Notes under the pieces: generated by a model
The model's database searches: none
What the model was told of the DNA's origin: nothing
Seen by the model: only the letters and a program-made list of their open reading frames with translations
Assembly (NCBI GenBank): GCA_035546355.1
Contig: DATKEH010000142.1
Location: 1 to 19,370 of the forward strand
DNA length: 19,370 nucleotides
From: DATKEH01 sp035546355
GTDB lineage: Bacteria; Acidobacteriota; Thermoanaerobaculia; Multivoradales; JAIOJS01
Direction: 5' to 3'
Shown: piece by piece, positions 1 to 9,676 of the stretch
Numbering within the stretch: position 1 is the first letter of the stretch
How the letters are laid out: the number at the start of each line of letters is the position of its first letter
Program-made: the position numbers and the translations under genes

Positions 1-478
1 CGCGCGCCTCGAGATGCTCCAGGTACTCGCCGAGCGTGGTCCAGGCGACCTCGTAGCGGATGTCGCCCTGCTCCTCTCGCAGGCGCCGTCTCATCCCCTC
101 GTCGAGCGGTCCCATCGACCAGCCTTCGCCGAAGACCTCCAGCGTCACGCCCTGCACGATGTCGGACAGCGACCGCCCGTCCTGCAGCAGCGGTACGTCG
201 GCCCAGCTGAGCATGTTGATGAAACCCGGCGCCACCGCGAGGCCGCGGGCGTCGATCTCCTCGCTGCCCCGGGCGTGCCGCAGATCGCCGATGGCGGCGA
301 TGCGGTCCTCGTGCAGCGCCACGTCGGCCACGAAGGGGACCCCTCCCCGGCCGTCGTAGACGGCGCCGCCGCGCAGGATCATGTCGTAGGCGGCGCTCGG
401 GCGCTCGACCGCCGAACAGGCGCCCAACAGGAGCGCCAGGCTCGTGGCGAGGATGAGGGTGAGCGTTCGCAAGAGCAT
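1..478 (-). CDS. N-acyl-D-amino-acid deacylase-like amidohydrolase lipoprotein, N-terminal part
   Basis: This is the first 159 codons of a gene that continues past the left edge. The start is ATG at 478, preceded by GGGAGG 8 bases upstream. The protein opens with a lipoprotein signal (hydrophobic stretch 5-19, lipobox LGAC with Cys21). It continues with the N-terminal beta-sandwich of the amidohydrolase/D-aminoacylase family (DMILRGGAVYDG at 32-43, then an ADVALHEDRIAAIG-like strand pair and VAPGFI at 82-87). Relatives remove the acyl group from N-acyl-D-amino acids in a metal-dependent TIM barrel; here the enzyme would sit on the periplasmic side of a membrane. Where most members have GFIDxHxH, this one has GFINMLSW, so the HxH metal ligands are absent. 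The following GVTLEVFGEGWS (110-121) keeps an acidic residue where canonical D-aminoacylase has its bridging Cys. I recall a subfamily with this GFINMLSWA signature, so this is probably divergence and not damage. Substrate unknown. Confidence 0.85.
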   Translation of the reverse strand, partial: MLLRTLTLILATSLALLLGACSAVERPSAAYDMILRGGAVYDGRGGVPFVADVALHEDRIAAIGDLRHARGSEEIDARGLAVAPGFINMLSWADVPLLQDGRSLSDIVQGVTLEVFGEGWSMGPLDEGMRRRLREEQGDIRYEVAWTTLGEYLEHLEAR

Positions 479-492
479 GGAGGTTGCCTCCC
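479..492 (-). promoter_or_regulatory. Ribosome-binding site folded into a small hairpin
   Basis: Read on the minus strand, the bases before the amidohydrolase ATG are GGGAGGCAACCTCC. The Shine-Dalgarno core GGAGG is followed by a CAA loop and its exact complement CCTCC, which abuts the start codon. The SD could therefore pair with itself in a 5-bp GC-rich stem. The SD match is clear; a regulatory role is inference. Confidence 0.45.
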
Positions 493-501
493 TCGTCGAA
501 G

Positions 502-507
502 AGCATA
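502..507 (-). promoter_or_regulatory. Possible -10 box for the amidohydrolase gene
   Basis: TATGCT on the minus strand, four of six matches to TATAAT, lies 23 bases before the start codon. It would give a 5' leader of about 17 bases holding the SD. No convincing -35 is seen, so this is weak. The rest of the 253-base gap up to the kinase gene (508-731) shows no gene or clear terminator. Confidence 0.25.
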
Positions 508-731
508 GCGGTCACCCGGCGGTGCGCCTGGCGTCCGCGGCCGACCCGAGTCCGCCCGATGCCGTGCAGGGTCCATCCTATTGCGAGTGTGGCGCCGGCC
601 TGGCCCGGCCGGTGGCGGTACGAGAAGGACCTCGGCGCGGTACGCGTCCTGCGGCTGCTCTTGCTGCTGGTCCTGTTTCTCGCGGTCTGAGCCTTCGCCG
701 AGGTGGACCGGCGACCGCGCCGCGCGTCCGC

Positions 732-3431
<2,700 letters not shown>

Positions 3432-3440
3432 GATGGCGGC

Positions 3441-3446
3441 AGTCTA
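3441..3446 (-). promoter_or_regulatory. -10 box, kinase 1 (near-leaderless start)
   Basis: TAGACT on the minus strand, matching the TAnAnT core, ends 9 bases before the TTG start of kinase 1. Transcription would begin about 2-3 bases before the start codon. There is no SD. No good -35 is seen at 16-18 bases spacing. Read-through from the L,D-transpeptidase gene is also possible. Confidence 0.4.
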
Positions 3447-3474
3447 CATCCGGGTGCGGTTCGCGCTGCCCGGT

Positions 3475-4764
3475 TCATCGCGGCTCGTCGCCGGGCTCCG
3501 CGCGCTCCTCCTTGGTGGGCGGCTCGCTCCACGGGTCGGGACGGAACTGCAGCTCCCCGTCCTCGCCGAGGAAGGCGTGCCAGTACACGAGATGGACGGG
3601 CACCTTGCGGGGCAGCTCGATCCACTGCTGCTCGCCAGCTGCCAGGGCGCTGTCGAAAGTCTCGCGGACGCTGGTGTGGCCGGCGAGCAGGTGGTTGGCC
3701 AGGTCCCGCGGGCGCTCGACGCGGATGCAGCCGTGCGACAGCGCCCGTACGTCCTTGTCGAAGAGGTGTTGCGCGGGGGTGCCGTGCAGGTAGATGTCCT
3801 CCTCGTTGGGAAACAGGAACTTCATCTCACCCAGGGGGTTTTCCGGCCCCGGCAGCTGCCGCAACCGGTACTTCCAGGTCTCGGCGGTGACGTCGGCCCA
3901 GTCGATGGTCGCGGGATCGACCTCGTCGGCGTCCTCCTCCCAGCTGCTCAGCACCACCATGTCGTTGGCCGCCAGGTATCCGGGATCCTCGGCCACCTTG
4001 GGGGCGATGTCGGCAGCGATGATCGACGCCGGCGCGTTCCAGTCCGGGTGGACCACGATCTGCTGGATCTCCTCGTGCATCGTGGGCGTGTTCCAGCCCT
4101 CCTTGCCGACGATGACCTTCATCGCGTCGGCGACCTCGCCGTCGGCCACCCAGAAGAGGTAGAAGTCGGGCACGTTGACCAGCACGTAGCGCGGCTCGGC
4201 CCTGGCGCCGAACTGCCGCATGGCTTCGAGGCTCTCCCGGCCCTGCCGCACCCTGTCCTCGGGCGAGCGGTTGAGCTCGTGCAGGGTGGAGGGCCCGGCG
4301 ATGCCGTCGACCTCGATGCCGTAGCGGCCCTGGAAGGACTCGACGGCGGCGACCACCTGCTGGTCGTAGCCGTCCCCGGCGGCGAGCTGGGATGGCAGGT
4401 GCCCCAGCTCGGCCAGCCGCCGGCGCAGGGCGGTGACGCCCTCGCCGCTGTCCCCCTCCTGCAGGAGGCTCCCCTCGGGGACTCGCGTGCCTCTCCGCGG
4501 GGCCGTCTGCTCGTACTGACGGAGCGCCTCCTCGAGCCGCTCGAGATCGCCATAGGGGATCGGGTTGCTCGGCGATGGCGGCGGTGTGGGCTCGGCCGGG
4601 CGCGCGGCGGTGCGATCGGTGGCACTACTCGCCGGGCGACGCCCTTCGCCGTCGTCGGCGCGGATGCCACAGGCGGCGCTGGCCGCCAGCAACAGGAGAA
4701 TCGCCGGCAGCAGCGCTACGCGGCGACAGGGGGTCCGGGGGTGGGTGCGGCGATGGATATTCAT
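3475..4764 (-). CDS. L,D-transpeptidase, YcbB/LdtD type, exported (probable lipoprotein)
   Basis: A 429-residue peptidoglycan enzyme. N-terminal signal: basic start, hydrophobic 17-30, then SAAC with Cys32. This is a borderline lipobox, so plain signal-peptidase cleavage is also possible. A Pro-rich linker (55-70) follows. A peptidoglycan-binding domain 1 lies at about 99-165 (LLQEGDSGEGVTALRRRL, then GIEVDGIAGPSTLHELN). The YkuD catalytic domain lies at about 190-375, with HGTP (327-330) and the active-site SHGCIRVE (343-350) containing His344 and Cys346. The phrases GPENPLGEMKF and FPNEEDIYLHGT are characteristic of the YcbB branch. The enzyme makes 3-3 cross-links, or attaches or trims stems, using tetrapeptide donors in the periplasm. 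It starts at ATG 4764, 48 bases after the RND pump stop, and has no SD or separate promoter that I can see. It is probably the third gene of that operon. Confidence 0.92.
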   Translation of the reverse strand: MNIHRRTHPRTPCRRVALLPAILLLLAASAACGIRADDGEGRRPASSATDRTAARPAEPTPPPSPSNPIPYGDLERLEEALRQYEQTAPRRGTRVPEGSLLQEGDSGEGVTALRRRLAELGHLPSQLAAGDGYDQQVVAAVESFQGRYGIEVDGIAGPSTLHELNRSPEDRVRQGRESLEAMRQFGARAEPRYVLVNVPDFYLFWVADGEVADAMKVIVGKEGWNTPTMHEEIQQIVVHPDWNAPASIIAADIAPKVAEDPGYLAANDMVVLSSWEEDADEVDPATIDWADVTAETWKYRLRQLPGPENPLGEMKFLFPNEEDIYLHGTPAQHLFDKDVRALSHGCIRVERPRDLANHLLAGHTSVRETFDSALAAGEQQWIELPRKVPVHLVYWHAFLGEDGELQFRPDPWSEPPTKEERAEPGDEPR

Positions 4765-4812
4765 GCCGCGGTCCGTGGCAGGATTCGTGCCAGGTCGCCG
4801 CGCGCGCCGCCG

Positions 4813-7800
4813 TCACGCGGTCGCCGCGGCGCTGTCGTCGGACTCTTCGCGGCGCGACGGCAGCCAGCGGCTGGCGCGGATGCGGGCGACGAGCCCGCTG
4901 GCGGCCGCGTAGGCGACGGGGATCAGCACCAGGGTGACCAGCGTCGAGGCGACGAGGCCGCCGATCACCACCCGGGCCAGCGCCGCCTGGATCTCGGCCC
5001 CGGTGCCGATGCCGATGGCGAGCGGCAGCAGCCCCAGCGCCGTGGTGGCGGTGGTCATGAGGATCGGCCTCAGGCGCAGCCTCGCCCCTTCGAGCACCGC
5101 GTCGGCGGCGGCCATCCCATGGTCCCGGCGCAGCAGGTTGATGGTGTCGACCAGGACGATGGCGTTGTTGACCACGATGCCGATCAGCATCACCAGGCCC
5201 ATGACGCTCTGGATGTTCAGCGTCGTGCCGGTGAGCAACAGCACCGGCACGACGCCCACCAGGGCCATGGGCACCGCGGCCATGACGATCAGCGGGTCGA
5301 CGAAGCGCTCGAACTGGGCCGCCATCAGCATGTAGACGAGGACCAGGGCCATGACGATGGCGATCAGGAAGTCGCGGCGCGCCGCCAGCTGCTCCTGGTA
5401 CTGCCCGCCGTAGACGATGGAGTAGCCCGGGGGGAGCGCGAGCTCCGCGAGGGCGGCCTGCACTCGCTCCACGGCGTCGCCGAGGGCCACCCCGCTCTCC
5501 AGGTTCGCGGTGACGTAGGTAACCCGCTGCCCGTCGACGCGGTCGATCTCGACCGGACCCCGGCCGCGCTGCCGTTCGACGAGGGTCGACAGGGGTACCA
5601 CGTCGCCGGCGGCGGTGCGCAGCGACACCGCATCGAGGTCGCTGGCGCTGAGCCGGTCGGCCTGCCGCAGCCGCACCATGATCGGGAACTCCTCGCCGCC
5701 CTCGCGGAAGCGGCCCGCCTCCGCCCCCGCCACGTTGGCCAGCAGCGTGCGCCCCACCTCGCGCACCGCCAACCCGAGCTCGGCGATCCGCTCGCGGTCG
5801 AGCACCAGCCGCTCCTCGGGCTGCCCCTCGCGCCGGCTCACCCGCACGTCGGTGACGCCGGGGAGCGCTTCCATCCGGCGGCGCATGTCGGCCGCGATCC
5901 GATCGGCCCGAGCGAGGTCCCAGCCCCGCAGCTCGACCTCCACCGCGTCGTCCCCGCCGCCCGAGCTGAAGACCCGGTTGAGCATCCACAGCCCCTGCTG
6001 CGCCTCGACGCGAATCTCGGCGCCGGGGATCTCCCCGTCGACCGCTTCCCGCACCAGGTCGGCGAGGGCGGCGGCCGGCATGGCCCGCTGCTCCTGGGGG
6101 ACGAGCTTGAGCTCGACGGCGGCATTGTCGCCGCGGATCTCGGTGGAGAAGAGGCGCACGTTGCCCGCGGGGACCACCGCCCGCACCTTGTCCTCGAGCT
6201 CGTCGACGTAGGAGCGCACCACCGCGATGTTGGTGCCCCGCGCCATGTCGAGCGAGATGTCGATCTCGTTGGCGTCGGTCTGCGGCGCGAGCTCGACGGG
6301 GATCAGCGGCCACAGCAGCAGCACCGCGGCGAGCAGCCCGCCGGTGGTGGCGAATACCAGGCCGCGATGGCGCATCGCCGCCTGCAGCCGCCCGGTGTAC
6401 CACCCCTCGAGCCTGCGGAAGCGCCGGAAGAACCCCGAGCGCTCGCGCTCGTCGGCGCTGGCCACCCGCAGGAAGCGCGCCGCCAGCATCGGCACCAGGG
6501 TCAGGGCCACGAGCAGCGAGCAGGCCAGCGCGAAGACCACCACCAGGGCGAGCGACTGGAAGAGCGCGCCGCTGGTGGTGCGGGAGAACACCACCGGCAG
6601 GAAGATGACGCAGGTGGTGAGCGTCGAGGCGACGATCGCCCCGGCGACCTCGCGCGCGCCGATCCTGGCCGCCTCTCGCGGCGGCTCTCCCGCCTCCTCG
6701 CGCTTGCGTACGATGCTCTCGAGCACGACGATGGCGTTGTCGACGATGAGCCCCACCCCCAGGGCGAGGCCACCGAAGGTCATCTGGTTCAGGGTCAGGC
6801 CGCCGAAGTAGAGCAGCGCGAAGGTGGCGATCACCGAGATCGGGATCGACAGGGCGATGATGCCGGTGCTCGAGGCGTTGCGCAGGAAGTAGTAGAGCAC
6901 GCACACCGCCAGCAGCGACCCCCACAGCGCCGAGCTGCGGACGGTGTCGATCGACCGCCGGATGAACTCGCTCTGGTCTTCGACCACGGTGAGATGCACG
7001 TCGTCGCGCTCGGCGTTGATGCGCTCGATCTCCGCCAGGATGGCGTCGGCCACCGCGACGGTGTTGGCGCCGCTCTGCTTCTGGATGCCGAGCACCAGCG
7101 AGGGGACGCCGTTCATCTCCACCATGTAGCGCACGTCGTCGTAGCCGTCCTCCACTGCCGCCACGTCGCGCACCCGGATCGGCTTGCCCGCGCGGCTCGC
7201 CACCACCGTGCGGGCGATCTGCTCCACGGTGCGGTACTCGCCGAGCGCCCGCACGTAGAGGTCGTCGAAGCCGCGCCTGACGTTGCCCGCGGGGAGGGTG
7301 ACGTTCTCGCGGGCCAGCGCCTCCTCGACGTCGAGCGCCGTCAGGCCGGCTGCCTTGAGGCGGTCGCGGTCGAGGTCCACCCGGATCTGTCGGTAGATGC
7401 CGCCGCGCACCTGGATCGCCCCGACGCCGGCGATCTGTTCGAACCGCCGCGACAGCTCGTCCTCGAGGATGCGGGTCAGCCTCTCGAGGTCGTGCGTCGA
7501 GGTGGCGGCGAGGCTCACCACCTCGACCTGGTCGAGGTCGAGCTTGAAGATGCGCGGCGTCTCCGCCTCGGTCGGCAGCTCGTCGCGCACCCGGTCGAGG
7601 GCGGCGCGCAGGTCGTTCGCGGCCTCGTCGACGTGGGTGCCGCGGGCGAAGTGCAGGCGCACGCGGCTGCGTCCCTCTTCGGACTGCGACGTCATCCGCT
7701 CGAGGTTCGGCAGCCCGGCGACGGCGTTCTCCAGCCGGTCGGTGATGATCTGCTCGACCTCCTCGGGGCCGACGTTGGGGTAGCCGACGGTCACCGTCAG

Positions 7801-7935
7801 CTCGGTGTACTCGATCTTGGGGAGCAGGTCGACCGGCAGGCTGCGGAAGGACACCACCCCCAGGACGAGGAGGATGAGGAACGCCATGGCGGTCGCCACG
7901 GGGCGGCGGATGGAGACGTCGGTGATCGCGGCCAC
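4813..7935 (-). CDS. RND multidrug/solute efflux pump, inner-membrane permease
   Basis: A 1040-residue HAE1/AcrB-type RND transporter of usual length. It begins with the cytoplasmic helix and TM1 (ITDVSIRRPVATAMAF, then a hydrophobic stretch to about 30). The first porter region carries the usual GYPNVGPEEVEQIIT. TM4 shows GVGLIVDNAIVVLE (393-406), and the second half ends with the mirrored GIVVNNAIVLVDTINLLR helix. The pump exports hydrophobic or toxic compounds from the periplasm or outer leaflet using the proton gradient. The TM4 pair is Asp399-Asn400 in place of AcrB's Asp-Asp; Asp-Asn and Asp-Gly pairs are known in RND branches. The start is GTG at 7935. It is preceded by GGGGGA, which overlaps the adaptor gene's stop region, so translation is likely coupled. 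No TolC-like outer-membrane channel gene is in the window. Substrate cannot be told from sequence. Confidence 0.95.
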   Translation of the reverse strand: MAAITDVSIRRPVATAMAFLILLVLGVVSFRSLPVDLLPKIEYTELTVTVGYPNVGPEEVEQIITDRLENAVAGLPNLERMTSQSEEGRSRVRLHFARGTHVDEAANDLRAALDRVRDELPTEAETPRIFKLDLDQVEVVSLAATSTHDLERLTRILEDELSRRFEQIAGVGAIQVRGGIYRQIRVDLDRDRLKAAGLTALDVEEALARENVTLPAGNVRRGFDDLYVRALGEYRTVEQIARTVVASRAGKPIRVRDVAAVEDGYDDVRYMVEMNGVPSLVLGIQKQSGANTVAVADAILAEIERINAERDDVHLTVVEDQSEFIRRSIDTVRSSALWGSLLAVCVLYYFLRNASSTGIIALSIPISVIATFALLYFGGLTLNQMTFGGLALGVGLIVDNAIVVLESIVRKREEAGEPPREAARIGAREVAGAIVASTLTTCVIFLPVVFSRTTSGALFQSLALVVVFALACSLLVALTLVPMLAARFLRVASADERERSGFFRRFRRLEGWYTGRLQAAMRHRGLVFATTGGLLAAVLLLWPLIPVELAPQTDANEIDISLDMARGTNIAVVRSYVDELEDKVRAVVPAGNVRLFSTEIRGDNAAVELKLVPQEQRAMPAAALADLVREAVDGEIPGAEIRVEAQQGLWMLNRVFSSGGGDDAVEVELRGWDLARADRIAADMRRRMEALPGVTDVRVSRREGQPEERLVLDRERIAELGLAVREVGRTLLANVAGAEAGRFREGGEEFPIMVRLRQADRLSASDLDAVSLRTAAGDVVPLSTLVERQRGRGPVEIDRVDGQRVTYVTANLESGVALGDAVERVQAALAELALPPGYSIVYGGQYQEQLAARRDFLIAIVMALVLVYMLMAAQFERFVDPLIVMAAVPMALVGVVPVLLLTGTTLNIQSVMGLVMLIGIVVNNAIVLVDTINLLRRDHGMAAADAVLEGARLRLRPILMTTATTALGLLPLAIGIGTGAEIQAALARVVIGGLVASTLVTLVLIPVAYAAASGLVARIRASRWLPSRREESDDSAAATA

Positions 7936-7944
7936 CGGTTCCCC

Positions 7945-9339
7945 CTAGCTCCCGTCCGCCGTGGGCCGCGCCAACACCTCGTCGACCGCCGCCTCGCTCT
8001 CGGGGATCTCGGTGCCGAGCGCGCGCGAGACCTGCTGCTGCTTGTCGAGGAAGTCCCGTAGCAGGTCTTCGCGCTGCAGGTCCTGCAACCCCAGGACGTG
8101 GTCCCAGGTGGTCGCTCGTACCCGCGCCTGGCGCGTCGGAGTGTCCTGGCTCGCCGGATCCTGCAGCAAGTGCTGGCCGAGGGTCACTACCCACTCGCCC
8201 TCCTCGAGCCCGCCGACTCCGGCGATGCCGCGCCCCTGGGCCCGCACCTCGACCAGGCGGAAGGCCACCCGCCGCGGCTCCTCGGGGATCTCCGCCGCCG
8301 GGCGCTGCGGCTCTTCGAGGCCGGCCGTCTGCTCGATCACGAAGACGCCGTCGCGGCCGGTGCCGGGGTGTTCCCACAGCGAGCTCACCGGCACCAACGT
8401 ACCGCTGTCGCTCTCGCCGTAGAGCACCTCGACGGTGACGAACATGCCGGGCCGCAAGCCGCCCGGGTTGTCGACGTCGATCTCCGCCAGGGTGCTGAAG
8501 GTCTCCTGCTCGAGGAACGGCGAGATCCGGGAGATCGCGCCGCGCAGCGTGCGGCCGGCGAGGCCCGCCGCCGCGATCGCCACCGGCGTCCCCTCGCGGA
8601 TCCGGTCCAGCATCCCCTCGGTGAGTGGCACCTCGACGATGAGCTCCTCGAGCCCGCCGAGCAGGAACAGGGTGGTCGAGGGGTCGACGAGCATGCCGAC
8701 CTCGGCGTTGCGCTGCCCGACGCGGCCGGGCACGGGCGCCCGCACCACCGTCTTGCCCAGGGCGGTGCGCCGCTCCTGCAGGGTGGCTTGCGCCTGGGCC
8801 ACCCCGGCCACCGCCTGGCTGGCGCGAGCCCGCGCCGCCTCGAGCCGCGCCTCCTGGGTGTCGCGCTCGAGGCCGCTGACCAGGTTCTCCTGCGCCAGCG
8901 CGCGGGTGCGCACCGCCTGGGCCTCCACCTCCGCTACCTCGGCGCGCGCCTCGGCCGCCTGGGCCTGTGCCAGCATCAGGCTCGCCTCGGCTTGCCGCAG
9001 CTGCTCCCGCAGGCGGTCGTCCTGCAGGCGCACCAGGGGCTGCCCGACCTCTACCGTGTCCCCGCTGCGCGCCAGGACCGACACCACGGTGGCCTCGATC
9101 TCGGGCCGGATCGCCACCTGGTTGCGCGCCCGCACCACGCCGCTCAGCGTATCCTCCCGCGGCAAGGACCCGCGGCGCGCCAGGACCGCCTCGACCGTGG
9201 GGAGCCGCTCGCCGGCTCCCTCTCCTTCGGCGGCCACCGCATCGGGATCGCTGCAGCCGGTGAGCGGCAAGAGGCAGGTGGCGAGCAGCAGGAAGCAGTG
9301 CGACGGCGCGCGGCGGCGCCACGGGAAAGGCCGCGCCAT
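7945..9339 (-). CDS. RND efflux periplasmic adaptor (membrane fusion) lipoprotein
   Basis: A 464-residue HlyD/AcrA-type adaptor. It has a signal peptide with lipobox LTGC (Cys29). The lipoyl half-motifs lie at about 69-110 (VRARNQVAIRPEIEATV to QPLVRLQDD) and 196-225 (KTVVRAPVPGRVGQR). Between them is a long Ala/Gln/Glu-rich coiled-coil hairpin at 108-195. A beta-barrel (about 228-305, with LRPGMFVTVEV) and the membrane-proximal domain (to about 392) follow. It joins the pump to an outer-membrane channel. After the usual end (VVTLGQHLL) there is an extra tail of about 60 residues, charged and probably helical. It ends 9 bases before the pump's GTG start, so the two form an operon. The start is ATG at 9339 without an SD; a perfect TATAAT lies 6 bases upstream, suggesting a leaderless mRNA. 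Confidence 0.94.
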   Translation of the reverse strand: MARPFPWRRRAPSHCFLLLATCLLPLTGCSDPDAVAAEGEGAGERLPTVEAVLARRGSLPREDTLSGVVRARNQVAIRPEIEATVVSVLARSGDTVEVGQPLVRLQDDRLREQLRQAEASLMLAQAQAAEARAEVAEVEAQAVRTRALAQENLVSGLERDTQEARLEAARARASQAVAGVAQAQATLQERRTALGKTVVRAPVPGRVGQRNAEVGMLVDPSTTLFLLGGLEELIVEVPLTEGMLDRIREGTPVAIAAAGLAGRTLRGAISRISPFLEQETFSTLAEIDVDNPGGLRPGMFVTVEVLYGESDSGTLVPVSSLWEHPGTGRDGVFVIEQTAGLEEPQRPAAEIPEEPRRVAFRLVEVRAQGRGIAGVGGLEEGEWVVTLGQHLLQDPASQDTPTRQARVRATTWDHVLGLQDLQREDLLRDFLDKQQQVSRALGTEIPESEAAVDEVLARPTADGS

Positions 9340-9345
9340 CCGCCG

Positions 9346-9351
9346 ATTATA
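9346..9351 (-). promoter_or_regulatory. -10 box (perfect TATAAT) of the RND operon, leaderless
   Basis: TATAAT on the minus strand, followed by CGGCGG and then the adaptor ATG. With the usual 6-7 base discriminator, transcription would begin at or next to the A of the ATG. The -35 at 17-base spacing (CTGTCC) matches TTGACA at only three positions. Confidence 0.6.
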
Positions 9352-9371
9352 GGGATCGGCGGTGGCAGGGA

Positions 9372-9389
9372 CAGGGGATCCGGCCCCTG
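9372..9389. repeat. Inverted repeat overlapping the -35 region of the RND promoter
   Basis: CAGGGG and CCCCTG form a 6-bp inverted repeat with a 6-base centre ATCCGG. It lies where the -35 element of the RND operon promoter should be (about 9369-9374) and also just downstream of the minus-strand remnant ending at 9400. It could be a repressor site or a weak hairpin terminator without a T tract. Position is seen; function is inference. Confidence 0.3.
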
Positions 9390-9399
9390 GCTGGGGGTG

Positions 9400-9671
9400 C
9401 TAGCGTTGGGCGTCGCCGGCCGCTGCCCCGCCGGCCGCCAGGTGGCCGTAGACCTCCGGCGGGAACAGCCGGTTGGCGGGATCGGCGAGCGCGGCGACGT
9501 GCGCCGCCGCCCAAAGCCAGGACGCGCCCGTCTCCGCCGCTACCGCGGCCAGCAGGTCGTGGGGGCGGCGGGACAAGCCGCCAGCCCTTCGAGCGCGGCG
9601 AGCAGCAGGAGGGTGACGAGACCGTTGACGGTGAGCACCACCACCCAGCGATACCGCCGCCATCCGGCCAT
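9400..9671 (-). pseudogene. Small membrane-protein gene or remnant broken by a frameshift
   Basis: ATG at 9671, 5 bases after the kinase 2 stop, opens a basic N-terminus plus one transmembrane helix (MAGWRRYRWVVVLTVNGLV, then a Leu/Ala run). The frame stops at 9540 after 43 residues. One base out of register from about 9570 onward, another frame continues in a protein-like way (SRRPHDLLAAVAAETGASW, then ALADPANRLFPPEVYGHLAAG). It stops at 9400, just before the RND promoter. Joined, the two parts would make about 90 residues. The single-pass start and the DP...LFPPEVYGHLAAG tail remind me faintly of the two ends of an SGNH-type hydrolase with its middle deleted, but I cannot assign it. It may be a real decayed gene, a sequencing indel, or just a 43-residue peptide followed by non-coding DNA. 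Confidence 0.35.
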
Positions 9672-9676
9672 CGGGG

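Noticed and set aside
484..690. Short plus-strand frame ending in a Leu/Val-rich stretch, as a possible small membrane peptide
   Set aside because: No SD or -10 box at a start codon, most of it is Arg/Pro-rich, and the hydrophobic run is only the last 15 codons.
629..704. Inverted repeat ACCTCGGCG (629-637) and CGCCGAGGT (696-704) downstream of kinase 1, as a terminator
   Set aside because: The 58-base loop is too long for an intrinsic terminator, there is no T tract, and 9-bp GC-rich matches arise readily in this DNA.
4625..9322. A 1565-codon open frame on the minus strand in a different frame from the pump and adaptor genes
   Set aside because: Arg/Gly/Ala-rich shadow frame; the RND motifs are in the neighbouring frame.
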